Of a stretch of 64,000 nucleotides of DNA, positions 25,977 to 37,630 are shown one piece after another. Location of the stretch: positions 1-64,000 of the forward strand of contig JADWOT020000297.1 in assembly GCA_036345935.2 (NCBI GenBank). The letters run 5' to 3'. The notes under the pieces were generated by a model. It had not been told where the DNA came from. It worked only from the letters and a program-made list of their open reading frames with translations, and made no database searches. The translations under genes and the position numbers were made by a program. The DNA comes from Taenia hydatigena (Eukaryota > Platyhelminthes > Cestoda > Cyclophyllidea > Taeniidae). The first letter of the stretch is position 1. Each line of letters opens with the position of its first letter.

Positions 25977-28420
25977 AACTTGGCTTTTCTAGTGCGTAAT
26001 TGACAAATCACGTTGCCGTCTTCCTGCAGGAGTAAAAACCCGGGTCGAACCGCACGACAATCAGCAGTCGGAGAAAAGTATCAATTTAATGTACCAACTT
26101 GATGTTAATGGAAATTAATGTCCACTTTCAATAATCATTCTCCTGCCTTCATTTCTCTTACCAAGGACAAGATTATGAAAAACTAAGAAAAACAAAAGGC
26201 GTAATGTCAGGTGCGCAAAAATCCAACGAAGACACAAGGGAGAAGTGGAAAGAATCATGACGCAGAAAAGAACAAGTCACAGAAACTCTGAAGAACAAAG
26301 AACACTACAACCCTACGTGTTACATCGGCTCGCTTCCGTTTGGCTCAAAAAATAACCACGTAACATGACTTCACCCACCTCCATTACAACAGCTTTACCA
26401 CAGCCCACGTGCTTTATCATTCAATCGACATCAAGAACTTGGTCATAAAAATAAGCGCATTTCTTTACCAAATCAAGCTCCCACGCCTACTTTGCCACAT
26501 TACAAACCGATGAGGAACCAACAATACATGGTTGACGTCGAGCGTATTCAAAAAAAGTAAGGACACCAAATGTGTTACATTGGTAGGGGAGGTAAACACT
26601 TACTTTGGCTACTACTGGGTGACAGTCATCAAAACATCGGCTGCACCCACGATTCAGCAAGGAGATGAGAAAGGGGTCGAGTAGTTGACACCCGTAGTTT
26701 CACCGAAAAAAAACAGCCTTTTGATTGTTCGCCTCAACGCACGTACTTGTTGCCATGACACTGTGGTTCGCTGCCCCATGCAAGAAGCGTCGAATGAATT
26801 GCATCCTGTCAAAATGGACGATGAAGGGGCGCAGACTCTTTCAACCTCCAGTGACCGCGTCGTACAGAGTAGACGTCCTCATTAATCCTTGCAGCTGAGA
26901 AACAGGGACGGAAGACCTTTACAGGAGACGAAGAAAGCGCCTTCATAAAGAAATACTTCCAACTCTGTCTTAGCATTGACCGACCGCATGAGATTTACCT
27001 AGACCGAAATGAAATCTCCACAATGAAAAGCTTAAACCAGATAGCAGAGCGGAAATAAAGTGCAATCTGACGCTTCTGCACCTTGGTGACTAAATTATAA
27101 TGCATCTACTCCAACGCTAACAATAAAATATTTTCATCAGTATTTGTTTCTACAATCAATGAAAAGATGTGTGAGTTGCATTAAAACCCATTTGGAGACA
27201 TCGTAAAAAATTAAACTTCTATGTTTGGTAACCAAAGTCAGCACGTGAGTGCTTGCTCTTACTTTTCATCAAAGCCAACAACAGTTATCTGGACTAGAAC
27301 ATAGGAAAAAAGGCAATGTGAATCCTTATCTCGTAGGCAAACTTTCACGATTAACTGCTAGAATAACTAGAAATTCACATTTTTGAATCCGCTGATGCGA
27401 TAGAGGTCAAATCAAGGCGCAGAGAACTACATCCTACAATCGTTGAATCGTTTGTCAGTTCTTCCCGACAGATTTGCCCGTGCTTGTAGCATGAAAAAAC
27501 AAGGTCGAGATTTCCTCGTCCCAACTTTATGGCTTTCCAAAACATTTGTTGCAATAACTTAGATTCCTCTGAAACAGTTCGACAGGTTACTTCATGCATA
27601 CAAATGAGACGCGTAACCAACAAGAAAATCCAAACCCCCGCACTTCTTCTCAATTTGAAAAGAACTTGCACCCACCAAAACAAGCAAACTTAACCATACT
27701 ACAACAAGTCACCTACGTCAAGAATGACATTGTCGACACTAGCACTGGATTGAAGTAGACAAGAGAATTCGAGCATGCCATTACAGGCAATACAGAAACT
27801 ATGGACGCAGCAAGCCGAAAATCCCCAACCACAACTTCACGGCAATCTGAACTCCTAACCATACACAAAGTAAAAAAAAAAAACACGCTTTATAATGGAT
27901 ACTCACACATCTGCTTCCTTTAAAGCAAAGTGCAAGCCAGACGCCGCAACAACAATCCCACCAAATCCCAAATTTTCGTGTTTACCGCCGAGCATATGCA
28001 AAGACTATTCGCTTTACAAAAAGCAAACTTTGGTAATAGGTATTGCTATAACCCTTAAAATTACAGCTAATCAAAATTTTAAATAAAATTACATTGGTGT
28101 GTGAAAATGCTAGCTGTGCTCAAGGCATATCTCGGCACAAACCATTATTAACGTTAACGCATGCTTCTTCACCCCGTCATTTTAGCTGTTGATGCAGACA
28201 AATTTTGTGCTGCAACAGGATTTAGGAATCACACGATGACAGTGAGTCAACTCATCTCTTAGTGAAGTTACATAAATTTACGCAGGATAAACTGTGCTAG
28301 TCATTATATAATAGCGCGTCAAAGTGGTGTTGATGATTGCTCGAATACAGCAAAGATTTGGAATAAATTATGCACATGAGGATTGTCATTCATTGCGCAA
28401 ATATGCCACTCGTGTTCGAA

Positions 28421-30437
28421 TGCATTGCTAAGTTCGATTTGTCACGGATCGGCATACGAGTGCTTCATGGTTAGTGTATGGTCCTTCGCAGAGGACTATT
28501 TGCTATCCGTCTAATTTATCGTGTAGGGTTGTGGGGTACTTTGAAGACTGATATTACTATTCACATTAAATGGTTTGTTATTTTTACCGCACTGACTTTT
28601 TATTAGTTATTAGTGGGGCTTGATTTGTGGGAGAACTTGAGAGCCCACTAACTTTTTGCATTATTTTCAGTCGTTTTGGAAAGCTCTTATGCATATACAT
28701 GTACTCAGTTATTCGATTTTGTACGCGCCTATTCGCTAAGTTAATCGCGAATGAAAGGAATAGGTTACTGTTAGATATGATGCGAAATTGCGGTAATTTT
28801 TTATGCTGCAAAGTGGTTTAAGCGATTAATTAGGATTGTTGCGGTAGTGTTTTAAATGGTCTGTTTCTTTTACGAACAGAAAAGTTTGACAGCTGCAGCA
28901 TAATTTGTTAAATGTAGTTGTAGATGTGGCTATTATTTAGCTTTTCTTCTTGTCGCGGACATTGGAGACCCTGAATTCGACGGAAGTTTGCTTTCCGCGG
29001 TGAAGCGTTTATTATAAGTGTGGGAGCGCTATCGACCAACACTAAATGTGAATCCCGCCTTCGCCATTGCTTCGAACGGTGCTCAGGTGAGAATGAATCT
29101 CTGGTTACGAAATGTCGACATTCCCCTTAATGCGTTAATGTTTTTAATGTACGCGTTTTTGATCAGTATTTTGCTTTTGCCCTAGATTGCCAAATCTTTT
29201 CGTAACTGGTGCATAGCAAAATTGGATTGTCCAAGTTGTTGTCATTACTCATACCGGTAGATTCGATTACGACTGTAGGACACTTCGCATTGGGATTACT
29301 CATTAAGATCTACATCACTGGTTGAAACCTAAATCCTTAGTTGTGTTGACCTTTTCCTAATGCAGCTTATATGTAAGATCTCAGTGGCCACTTGATAGTG
29401 GATTCAGCTTTGGCATGCCTCGGTGCCCGATTCTAATCCAGACACAAAGATCTGGGGTCTAGGGGACATGAAATTGTTTGACCGGAGGTCTGTAGCGGAC
29501 CTTTGTGCATTAGGCTTAAGTAGTTTTAAATTCCTAAGCACATTTTTGATTGGGTTATTTTTAATGGGGCGTTGACGGGGTAATTGGAAACGTGCTGTAG
29601 GCAATGCAATTGCAAAACTGGAACTTATCCCATTGAATGTCAAACCATGCGCGATATGTTGGTAAACATGAAGTGATTGAACAGGTGTGTACGGCTGTGG
29701 TGCTATCATTTCTTTATCGCAGATTGTTAGAGGCTGCAACGGGGATGGAACACCTACTCGTCCACTGTTTTTGGCTCCTACAAGTTTGGCGTAATTGGGC
29801 AGGTATTGACGAGGTAAGATGTGGTGGCGAAGTGAGTGCATACGTTGCAGGAGGTGAGCAGACATGAGGAAGGGAACAGATTGAATATGCGACGCGAAGG
29901 AGAATGAAGAACCATCCAGGTGGTAAGATGTTTTTCTACCAGACAAAGTATTGAGTAGATTCAGTAAAATTTTCCCCTGCCTACTATATGCAGCTTATCC
30001 CATGTTTGCTTCCATATTTTTGGGACTCGTTTGTTTGTTTTGCAGTCCCACCAGGCTGCCAACAACACCCATCCTCGCCGTCGATGGCAATGGCAAGGGG
30101 TAAAGTGGATATAGAAGCAGACCCATGGGAGACCACTGAGACTGCACTAAGCGCCTTTGAACTTATCGTCGTCGTCGTCGACAGCTGTGGATTCGCAGTC
30201 ATTCATGCAGGACATGAGAGGGGGGACTTTGTGCTTGGAGGTCTTGGGAACGATGAGTGCGGTGTGGGTGTCACATCGAAACGAAACAATAGCGAACCCG
30301 TAACTTGGTAAGCATGCAAGATAAGTTGAATCAGACGTTATTGCCTCCTTACAATGATTGGTTTTGCTCATTCATTTTTTAACTCTAAGATGTCCAGGTA
30401 TTGTGACTTTTGTCTCTATGACACGAGACGATGCTGG
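28421..30437. other. Left arm between unit B and the tandem duplication
   Basis: Apart from the 180-codon frame at 29404-29946 nothing gene-like. A Val-rich plus frame at 29988-30311 spans the site where the right arm has its extra 1131 bp and so exists only in the left arm. Confidence 0.3.
29404..29946 (-). CDS. 180-codon open frame, unrecognised (left arm)
   Basis: Longest frame outside low-complexity and unit sequence apart from the 197-codon frame in unit A. Pro/Ser/Leu-rich, no domain, signal peptide or membrane segment recognised. Identical in the right arm, but neighbouring non-coding sequence is also nearly identical, so this is no evidence of selection. May be chance. Confidence 0.2.
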   Translation of the reverse strand: MSGRKTSYHLDGSSFSFASHIQSVPFLMSAHLLQRMHSLRHHILPRQYLPNYAKLVGAKNSGRVGVPSPLQPLTICDKEMIAPQPYTPVQSLHVYQHIAHGLTFNGISSSFAIALPTARFQLPRQRPIKNNPIKNVLRNLKLLKPNAQRSATDLRSNNFMSPRPQIFVSGLESGTEACQS

Positions 30438-31565
30438 TATGATGTAAGTGTGAAGTAATTGGAAGTGTATTTATGATGCTTCGATGTGTACAAATGGTTC
30501 TCCGTACGGCCCACTGTCACATTCGATAATCGCTTGTCTAATGTTTGAGGCCTGGGACGCGGGTAATCGGCGCGTATCCGAGGAGGCACTTTTAATGACG
30601 CCTACATGTGGGCGTTGCAGTGAGTGGGACGACCACCCATTACCCGAGTGTGATTAACTTATAGGAGAAACGGAAAATGTCCAGCGACTTCATGCGCCGC
30701 TTATTTTCACAGATTCCATCCTGCGCAGCTTGTGTTACCCAAAATTGTGTGACTTTGGGATTCTCGTGTGTGTGTGTGTGTGTGGATGTTGTTTAACGGC
30801 GAACTGCCATTTGATGGTAGTGAGTGTATTTCCGCTGTCTGCGATAAGAAGTTGCGCTTATCTTTGCATGCTTACGACCGATAACCACATCAAAGCTTGA
30901 AAACTGTCACTATAGTTGTTGTGATGCTGCAACGTTGACAGAAGTTTGACTAATCGTTTTTAGGCCAATGTTGCCTCTACTGGTGATGGACACGCGTGAT
31001 GGTTAGCACATTTCTTCCCTATCCCATACGGAATCATCTTGCAGCATGGGAGATGAGGAGACTGACGACACAGTAGCCTTACCGAGGCGAGCACGGCGGA
31101 TGACGCTGGACAAGGCAAGGTGGTCTATGTCATGCGTTGGTGCATTGTCGAATAACGGATTTCGGTGATGAGGTCACTTAACTGCGTCGTCGTTGTACCT
31201 TTTTGGAGTGGTATGTTGAATGTGCGTGTATGTGTTGTGCCCGAGTGTGGTGTCTCCTTTTGCCTCCGGGGAGGGAGAAGCTGAGAAAACTGAGGTGCGC
31301 ATGTATGGATTGGTGATAGAGATGTTCTATTGTAGATTGAAGTTCCGCTAGCCGTAGCCCATCTGCATGACTATGTGATAGGTGCGGCCTATTTTGCTTC
31401 ATAAGGAGGTGTATAACTGTTTGACTTTGTTAGGCTGCAGTTAATTGTTGTTAGCACAGGTAATGGGTGCATTTTTAAGTGAATTGCCAATTGTTGGAGG
31501 TGTTGTGAGCCTTTGAAAGAAGTGGCATGCTGTCACTTAGCCTTGAGAGTGGCTTTAGAAGGCGC
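30438..31565. repeat. Tandem duplication, copy 1
   Basis: A 1128-bp unit starting TATGATGTAAGTG, repeated directly by 31566-32693. Copy 1 and copy 2 differ at about eight single bases. The unit contains a (GT)n tract and a 74-codon minus frame (31178-31402) of no recognised family. Confidence 0.9.
30766..30784. repeat. (GT)n tract in tandem copy 1
   Basis: About nine GT units; repeated at about 31894-31912 in copy 2 and as (CA)n at about 36891-36909 in the right arm. Confidence 0.8.
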
Positions 31566-32693
31566 TATGATGTAAGTGTGAAGTAATTGGAAGTGTATTT
31601 ATGATGCTTCGATGTGTACAAATGGTTCTCCGTACGGCCCACTGTCACATTCGATAATCGCTTGTCTAATGTTTGAGGCCTGGGACGCGGGTAATCGGCG
31701 CGTATCCGAGGAGGCATTTTTAATGACGCCTACATGTGGGCGTTGCAGTGAGTGGGACGACCACCTATTGCCCGAGTGTGATTAACTTATAGGAGAAACG
31801 GAAAATGTCCAGCGACTTCATGCACCGTTTATTTTCACAGATTCCATCCTGCGCAGCTTGTGTTACCCAAAATTGTGTGACTTCGGGATTCTCGTGTGTG
31901 TGTGTGTGTGTGGATGTTGTTTAACGGCGAACTGCCATTTGATGGTAGTGAGTGTATTTCCGCTGTCTGCGATAAGTAGTTGCGCTTATCTTTGCATGCT
32001 TACGACCGATAACCACATCAAAGCTTGAAAACTGTCACTATAGTTGTTGTGATGCTGCAACGTTGACAGAAGTTTGACTAATCGTTTTTAGGCCAATGTT
32101 GCCTCTACTGGTGATGGACACGCGTGATGGTTAGCACATTTCTTCCCTATCCCATACGGAATCATCTTGCAGCATGGGAGATGAGGAGACTGACGACACA
32201 GTAGCCTTACGGAGGCGAGCACGGCGGATGACGCTGGACAAGGCAAGGTGGTCTATGTCATGCGTTGGTGCATTGTCGAATAACGGATTTCGGTGATGAG
32301 GTCACTTAACTGCGTCGTCGTTGTACCTTTTTGGAGTGGTATGTTGAATGTGCGTGTATGTGTTGTGCCCGAGTGTGGTGTCTCCTTTTGCCTCCGGGGA
32401 GGGAGAAGCTGAGAAAACTGAGGTGCGCATGTATGGATTGGTGATAGAGATGTTCTATTGTAGATTGAAGTTCCGCTAGCCGTAGCCCATCTGCATGACT
32501 ATGTGATAGGTGCGGCCTATTTCGCTTCATGAGGAGGTGTATAACTGTTTGACTTTGTTAGGCTGCAGTTAATTGTTGTTAGCACAGGTAATGGGTGCAT
32601 TTTTAAGTGAATTGCCAATTGTTGGAGGTGTTGTGAGCCTTTGAAAGAAGTGGCATGCTGTCACTTAGCCTTGAGAGTGGCTTTAGAAGGCGC
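31566..32693. repeat. Tandem duplication, copy 2
   Basis: Second 1128-bp copy, joined to copy 1 with at most one base of overlap at the junction (GGCGCT/ATGATG). At every site where the copies differ that I checked, the single right-arm copy (36110-37237) has the copy 2 base. Confidence 0.9.
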
Positions 32694-32916
32694 TGAAATG
32701 TGTAACTAGTGGGTGGTTGGGTAGGTGGGTGAGGGGCGGAAGGGGGTGCTTTTGAAAAAGACAAGATGCCTTCAACCACTTAGTACGTGGGCATGTATGC
32801 GAAGTAGGTGAGAAGGGAGGGAAGGCTCCATGCTGCTTGATTAATGTCGTAACACCTCTTCTGCAGGGCGGCTCCAAACGGTGTTGTGTTGTCATTCCAG
32901 CATCCGGTACCGTTAA

Positions 32917-33280
32917 GAAGACGTGGTAGCCATTGTCACCACTGGGCAACTGTGTGGAGTTGAATGATACGCTGATAGAACTAACCAGATGGGATGGAGA
33001 TTATGGTGGGAGATCTGTTTGTTGGACGCCTTTTGATAACATCTGCTGGTGTGTCTGCCGTCCTTTGCCCAAATCTATGTTGGTCTGCTGGCCTTACAAC
33101 TGCCCCGTTGGTGTGACATACATTCTTCCCTGGACTTGTCGACGTTGGTCTTTAAACAGTAGAGCTGATGGTTGCACGTTACTTACAAGTGTGTGATAGA
33201 AACATCAAACCAAAAATAGTCTGAAACGCATTTGCATAAGATCTGACTTGTCATTATGAAAGTGAAGTGAAGGCATCAGC
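32917..33280. repeat. Diverged inner segment of the left arm
   Basis: It pairs with about 35500-35904, but with a mismatch every several bases, against roughly one per hundred just outside. The change is abrupt, immediately after a shared CATTCCAGCA. Homology fades near 33280/35500, which I take as the arm tip. An open frame on plus (32933-33196) has a diverged partner on minus (35778-35966). Confidence 0.8.
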
Positions 33281-34213
33281 TATGTAAGCAATAATTGGCT
33301 CTCGGATTCCAAGCTTTGTAGTTGCATTGTTGTGTGATCTGGGACATGTAAATGCGGACTACGGAGCTTAGAGAAAACCATCTAGTTCAAGCATTTCAAT
33401 AATGTGTTGGTGTTGCTTTGCAGTGCTTCAGGGTGGAGAGCTTTTGCCTCGCAATGCGAGAACAGCAAAGACCTTGAGAACATCATAATACCACGCTGAT
33501 GAGTCGCGATGGCAACAGAAATGTAGTTAGTGAAATGGAGATAAGTCTCAAGAATAGGGATTCTAGAACATAACAATAAATTCTTTGTTGTGGAATAAAA
33601 CTGGAAAGCGGTTGGGCAATTTTAATGCGGGCAACAAATGTGAGGTGTTGTAGAGTAATCAGAATGCCGTAAATACAAACTATAGGACTTGGAAAAGTGA
33701 AATAGTAGAAGGGGCGAAGCATGTGTGTGAAAAAGGTAAAAATTTTGTTTGTTTACATTTAGCATACAAGAGAAATGAGTGACTATCATCTGGGAAATAA
33801 GGTCAGTTGAGGACAACCGTGAATAACAGACGCAGCTCATTCTTCAATCGCTTGGCTAATCATGTAATTGAACCATAATATAATGCCATGTGAATTAAGG
33901 CAATCCGTTTGGAAAATACCCTGGTAACCTTTGTTTGCTATTGCAAACTAACATTCCATGCCAAATCGCCCCCCAAAAGTCGAGTGGAGTAGTGAAAGTG
34001 GTTTTCGGTGTCTTGCCTTCCAAGCATGATGTGTACAAACCACAGCCACGCACTAGCTCAACCCTCTTGATTACAGTGGCAGCGTGTGCCAACAAAATCT
34101 TAAATGCTACCTGGCAAATCATGCCCAGACCTCCAAAGGTAGTACATTACTTTCTCCAACTCGATACAGTTCGGCCCTGCATTCTCCTCTTCACATCTTA
34201 TCAAATGAAATGA
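33281..34213. other. Spacer, left part: no assigned gene
   Basis: The first ~600 bases are A/T-rich with only short, overlapping open frames that I do not recognise. From 33935 a plus frame (92 codons, to 34213) runs into the candidate gene fragment at 34214. Its middle is coding-like and meets a possible donor (AAAG before GTAGTAC, near 34139), but I could not join it in phase to the next exon. Confidence 0.4.
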
Positions 34214-34725
34214 GTGAGGATTTTCAACAGGATTCATGATTGGGACAACGATGCCTTGCTTGAAGTTGATAAAACGTGGAAACAACTGATGTCAATTTGC
34301 TCCAACTCACCTGATTCCTCGAGAGTTTTGGACAGAATTTCGGAGCTGTGGTGTTTATCAACACTTGATAGGCTTGCCTACGTAAGTTGCAAAGCACTCA
34401 TTTTTGTGCCCACCATCAGGCAACCACGTTTTGGTGCTGGAGAGGCAAGCCTGGTCAAACTCTCATTCTGTGGCCGATTTTAACACCACACAATGCATTT
34501 GTAGCCTTTTCCATAATGAGCGCAACAGCCAACACTTCTGTACTGTTCAAGGATGGAGTTCTGTTCTGGTGTCTGACGTCTGCCAAGCCTTCGAAGGTAC
34601 AAATCTTTCTGAACGGTTCCATACACTCACCAGTCCTCAAAAAAGGAGACGCCTCCCTATTTATTGACCATCTTAGCCAAAGCTGTCCTAGTTGGCGTCG
34701 TCGTCATCGTCGTCGCCTGCTCTAG
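34214..34725 (+). CDS. Unrecognised gene fragment with a 38-nt candidate intron
   Basis: Two coding-like pieces join in frame. The first (34214-34381, 56 codons, ending at residues LDRLAY) stops at a strong donor, CTAC before GTAAGT. The second starts at 34420 after CCACCATCAG and stays open to 34725. The intron would be 34382-34419, 38 nt, and both junctions are phase 0. The second exon includes residues FKDGVLFWCLTSA and then FLNGSIHSPVLKKGD. A diverged copy lies at 12340-12500 and its mirror at 56963-57123; the alignable codons differ partly at third positions, suggesting past protein constraint. I do not recognise the family. No start codon or full-length frame is established, so this is probably one part of a larger gene or relic. 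Confidence 0.45.
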
Positions 34726-35138
34726 TTCGTGGGTGATAATGCGATTGTCTGATGGCTGAGGAGAGTGTCGATCACCTCAAGCGTAGATTTTGCGACACTA
34801 CAAATGTCGCCATTTTCTCGATTCAATTTATTGTCTGGTTCCGCTTGTGTCTAGGAACTGGCGTTATTCGTGCTCGCTTGGATGAAACATTAACCTCCAT
34901 CCGGGCTATCTACTCGTAGCTATTTGCACAGTGGGAGACTACGTCACCGTCGGGATGTTTTATGAAGTCCTCTTTCACCAGATAAACATCTGTTGCAACT
35001 GCTTTGGAGCATCTTTTGTTCTGGTACCGGTATGATGTTATTTACTGTTAAGAATGTATTCCTGGAGCAAATAAAAGCGACTTGTCGCTTAGTCAACAAA
35101 TCAGTGGTGCTATTCTATGGCAAGAACTCATCAAATGC

Positions 35139-35385
35139 TCAATTGATAATGAGTGGTGAGCAAGTTGGGTAAAGTCGTTTTAAAATGTGCCACGAATAGC
35201 TCGCAATCCAGACTGCCCACTGGTAGACGGTCTCGGCGTTCGCATGTCCAGTATATGTGACGGTGTCGTGGACACCTCCCTGCAGGAAGTCCTTGAGCTT
35301 ATCGCTAATCTTCTCATCCCACACGAGCCCATCCACCTTAGACCTTTAGCAGTCACCTAGATGGTAATAGGTCACTTCTGTCCCA
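35139..35385 (-). pseudogene. Histone H4 C-terminal fragment (about residue 31 to the C-terminus)
   Basis: The minus-strand frame matches the second half of H4, the nucleosome core histone that pairs with H3. Visible matches: GLVWDE at the GLIYEE position, LKDFL at LKVFL, and DTVTYTGHA at DAVTYTEHA, followed by ETV at KTV; the remainder is diverged and lacks the normal Gly-rich end. Upstream of the open part (35337-35385) homology continues through about H4 residues 31-45 but with in-frame stops and a shift. Nucleotide similarity to H4 is evident throughout. No promoter or histone 3' stem-loop was seen. It is an inactive relic, and it complements the N-terminal fragment found in unit A. Confidence 0.8.
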
Positions 35386-35499
35386 GTCCAAAACCACAGT
35401 ACCTCGACCTTGAATACACCCTCTGAACAGAAAGACTCGTAAATAAATGTGGAACATGGTGACCTTCATAAACGTGACGAAGCCGTTAGCCTTGCTACT
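35386..35499. other. Spacer, right edge
   Basis: Short non-repetitive stretch between the H4 relic and the tip of the right arm; nothing recognisable. Confidence 0.3.
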
Positions 35500-36109
35500 A
35501 CAAAACTGGCGCCTTCACTTCACTTTCATCCTGACAAGTCAGATCTTATGCAAATGCGTTTCAGACTATTTTCGGTTTGATGTTTCTATCACACACTTGT
35601 ATCGCAAGGTGCAACGATCAGCTCCACTCTGTTTAAAGACCAACGTCAACAAGTCTAGGTAAGCATGTATGTCACACCAACGAGGCAGTTGCAAGGCCAG
35701 CAGCCCAACATTGATTTGGGCAAAGGTAAAAGATACAAAGGACGGCAGACACACCAACAGATGTTATGGAAAGGCATTCAACAAACGAATCTCTTACAGA
35801 AATCTCTATTCCATCCGGTTAGTTCTATAAGCATATCATTCAACTCCACACAGTTGCCCAGTGGTGGCACTAGGTACCACGTCTGCTTAAGGGAACCGCG
35901 TGCTGGAATGACAACACAACACCGTTTGGAGCCGCCCTGCAGAAGAGGTGTTACGACATTAATCAAGCAGCATGGAGCATTCCCTCCCTTCTCACCTACT
36001 TCGCATACATGCCCACGTACTAAGTGGTTGAAGGCATCTTGTCTTTTTCAAAAGCACCCCCTTCCGCCCCTCACCCACCTACCCAACCACCCACTAGTTA
36101 CACATTTCA

Positions 36110-37237
36110 GCGCCTTCTAAAGCCACTCTCAAGGCTAAGTGACAGCATGCCACTTCTTTCAAAGGCTCACAACACCTCCAACAATTGGCAATTCACTTAA
36201 AAATGCACCCATTACCTGTGCTAACAACAATTAACTGCAGCCTAACAAAGTCAAACAGTTATACACCTCCTCATGAAGCGAAATAGGCCGCACCTATCAC
36301 ATAGTCATGCAGATGGGCTACGGCTAGCGGAACTTCAATCTACAATAGAACATCTCTATCACCAATCCATACATGCGCACCTCAGTTTTCTCAGCTTCTC
36401 CCTCCCCGGAGGCAAAAGGAGACACCACACTCGGGCACAACACATACACGCACATTCAACATACCACTCCAAAAAGGTACAACGACGACGCAGTTAAGTG
36501 ACCTCATCACCGAAATCCGTTATTCGACAATGCACCAACGCATGACATAGACCACCTTGCCTTGTCCAGCGTCATCCGCCGTGCTCGCCTCCGTAAGGCT
36601 ACTGTGTCGTCAGTCTCCTCATCTCCCATGCTGCAAGATGATTCCGTATGGGATAGGGAAGAAATGTGCTAACCATCACGCGTGTCCATCACCAGTAGAG
36701 GCAACATTGGCCTAAAAACGATTAGTCAAACTTCTGTCAACGTTGCAGCATCACAACAACTATAGTGACAGTTTTCAAGCTTTGATGTGGTTATCGGTCG
36801 TAAGCATGCAAAGATAAGCGCAACTACTTATCGCAGACAGCGGAAATACACTCACTACCATCAAATGGCAGTTCGCCGTTAAACAACATCCACACACACA
36901 CACACACACGAGAATCCCGAAGTCACACAATTTTGGGTAACACAAGCTGCGCAGGATGGAATCTGTGAAAATAAACGGTGCATGAAGTCGCTGGACATTT
37001 TCCGTTTCTCCTATAAGTTAATCACACTCGGGCAATAGGTGGTCGTCCCACTCACTGCAACGCCCACATGTAGGCGTCATTAAAAATGCCTCCTCGGATA
37101 CGCGCCGATTACCCGCGTCCCAGGCCTCAAACATTAGACAAGCGATTATCGAATGTGACAGTGGGCCGTACGGAGAACCATTTGTACACATCGAAGCATC
37201 ATAAATACACTTCCAATTACTTCACACTTACATCATA
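36110..37237. repeat. Single-copy partner of the tandem unit in the right arm
   Basis: Reverse complement of copy 2 in sequence, but its outer flank (from 37238) matches the sequence before copy 1. Confidence 0.85.
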
Positions 37238-37630
37238 CCAGCATCGTCTCGTGTCATAGAGACAAAAGTCACAATACCTGGACATCTTAGAGTTAAAAAA
37301 TGAATGAGCAAAACCAATCATTGTAAGGAGGCAATAACGTCTGATTCAACTTATCTTGCATGCTTACCAAGTTACGGGTTCGCTATTGTTTCGTTTCGAT
37401 GTGACACCCACACCGCACTCATCGTTCCCAAGACCTCCAAGCACAAAGTCCCCCCTCTCATGTCCTGCATGAATGACTGCGAATCCACAGCTGTCGACGA
37501 CGACGATAAGTTCAAAGGCGCTTAGTGCAGTCTCAGTGGTCTCCCATGGGTCTGCTTCTATATCCACTTTACCCCTTGCCATTGCCATCGACGGCGAGGA
37601 TGGGTGTTGTTGGCAGCCTGGTGGGACTGC

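Larger units (their letters stand above)
20140..28420 (-). repeat. Unit B, left arm
   Basis: Inverted paralogue of unit A and near-identical mirror of 40382-49330. It contains the intact-looking RA-like exon (24939-25177), a second coding-like frame (23913-24212), the conserved 113-codon frame (20199-20540) and a tRNA-like segment (25904-25976). Compared with the right arm it has only a remnant of the (GGAA)n tract at 21511-21529. Confidence 0.85.
5431..33280. repeat. Left arm of giant inverted repeat
   Basis: Reverse complement of the right arm (35500-64000). Base 5431 pairs with 64000, and pairing can be followed through every block to about 33280/35500. The sum of paired coordinates is about 69430-69468 over most of the outer arm and shifts at a few indels: the right-only (GGAA)n tract, the right-only 1131-bp segment and the left-only tandem duplication. 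Sampled open frames are identical or differ at one or two residues between arms, for example the 180-codon frame at 29404-29946 against 38857-39399. I did not compute an exact identity; 98-99% is an eye estimate. Confidence 0.95.

Noticed and set aside
30041..30050. Intron loss in the left arm, since TTTGTTTTGCAG looks like an acceptor
   Set aside because: The extra right-arm sequence does not begin with GT on either strand; a TGC microhomology indel explains it better.
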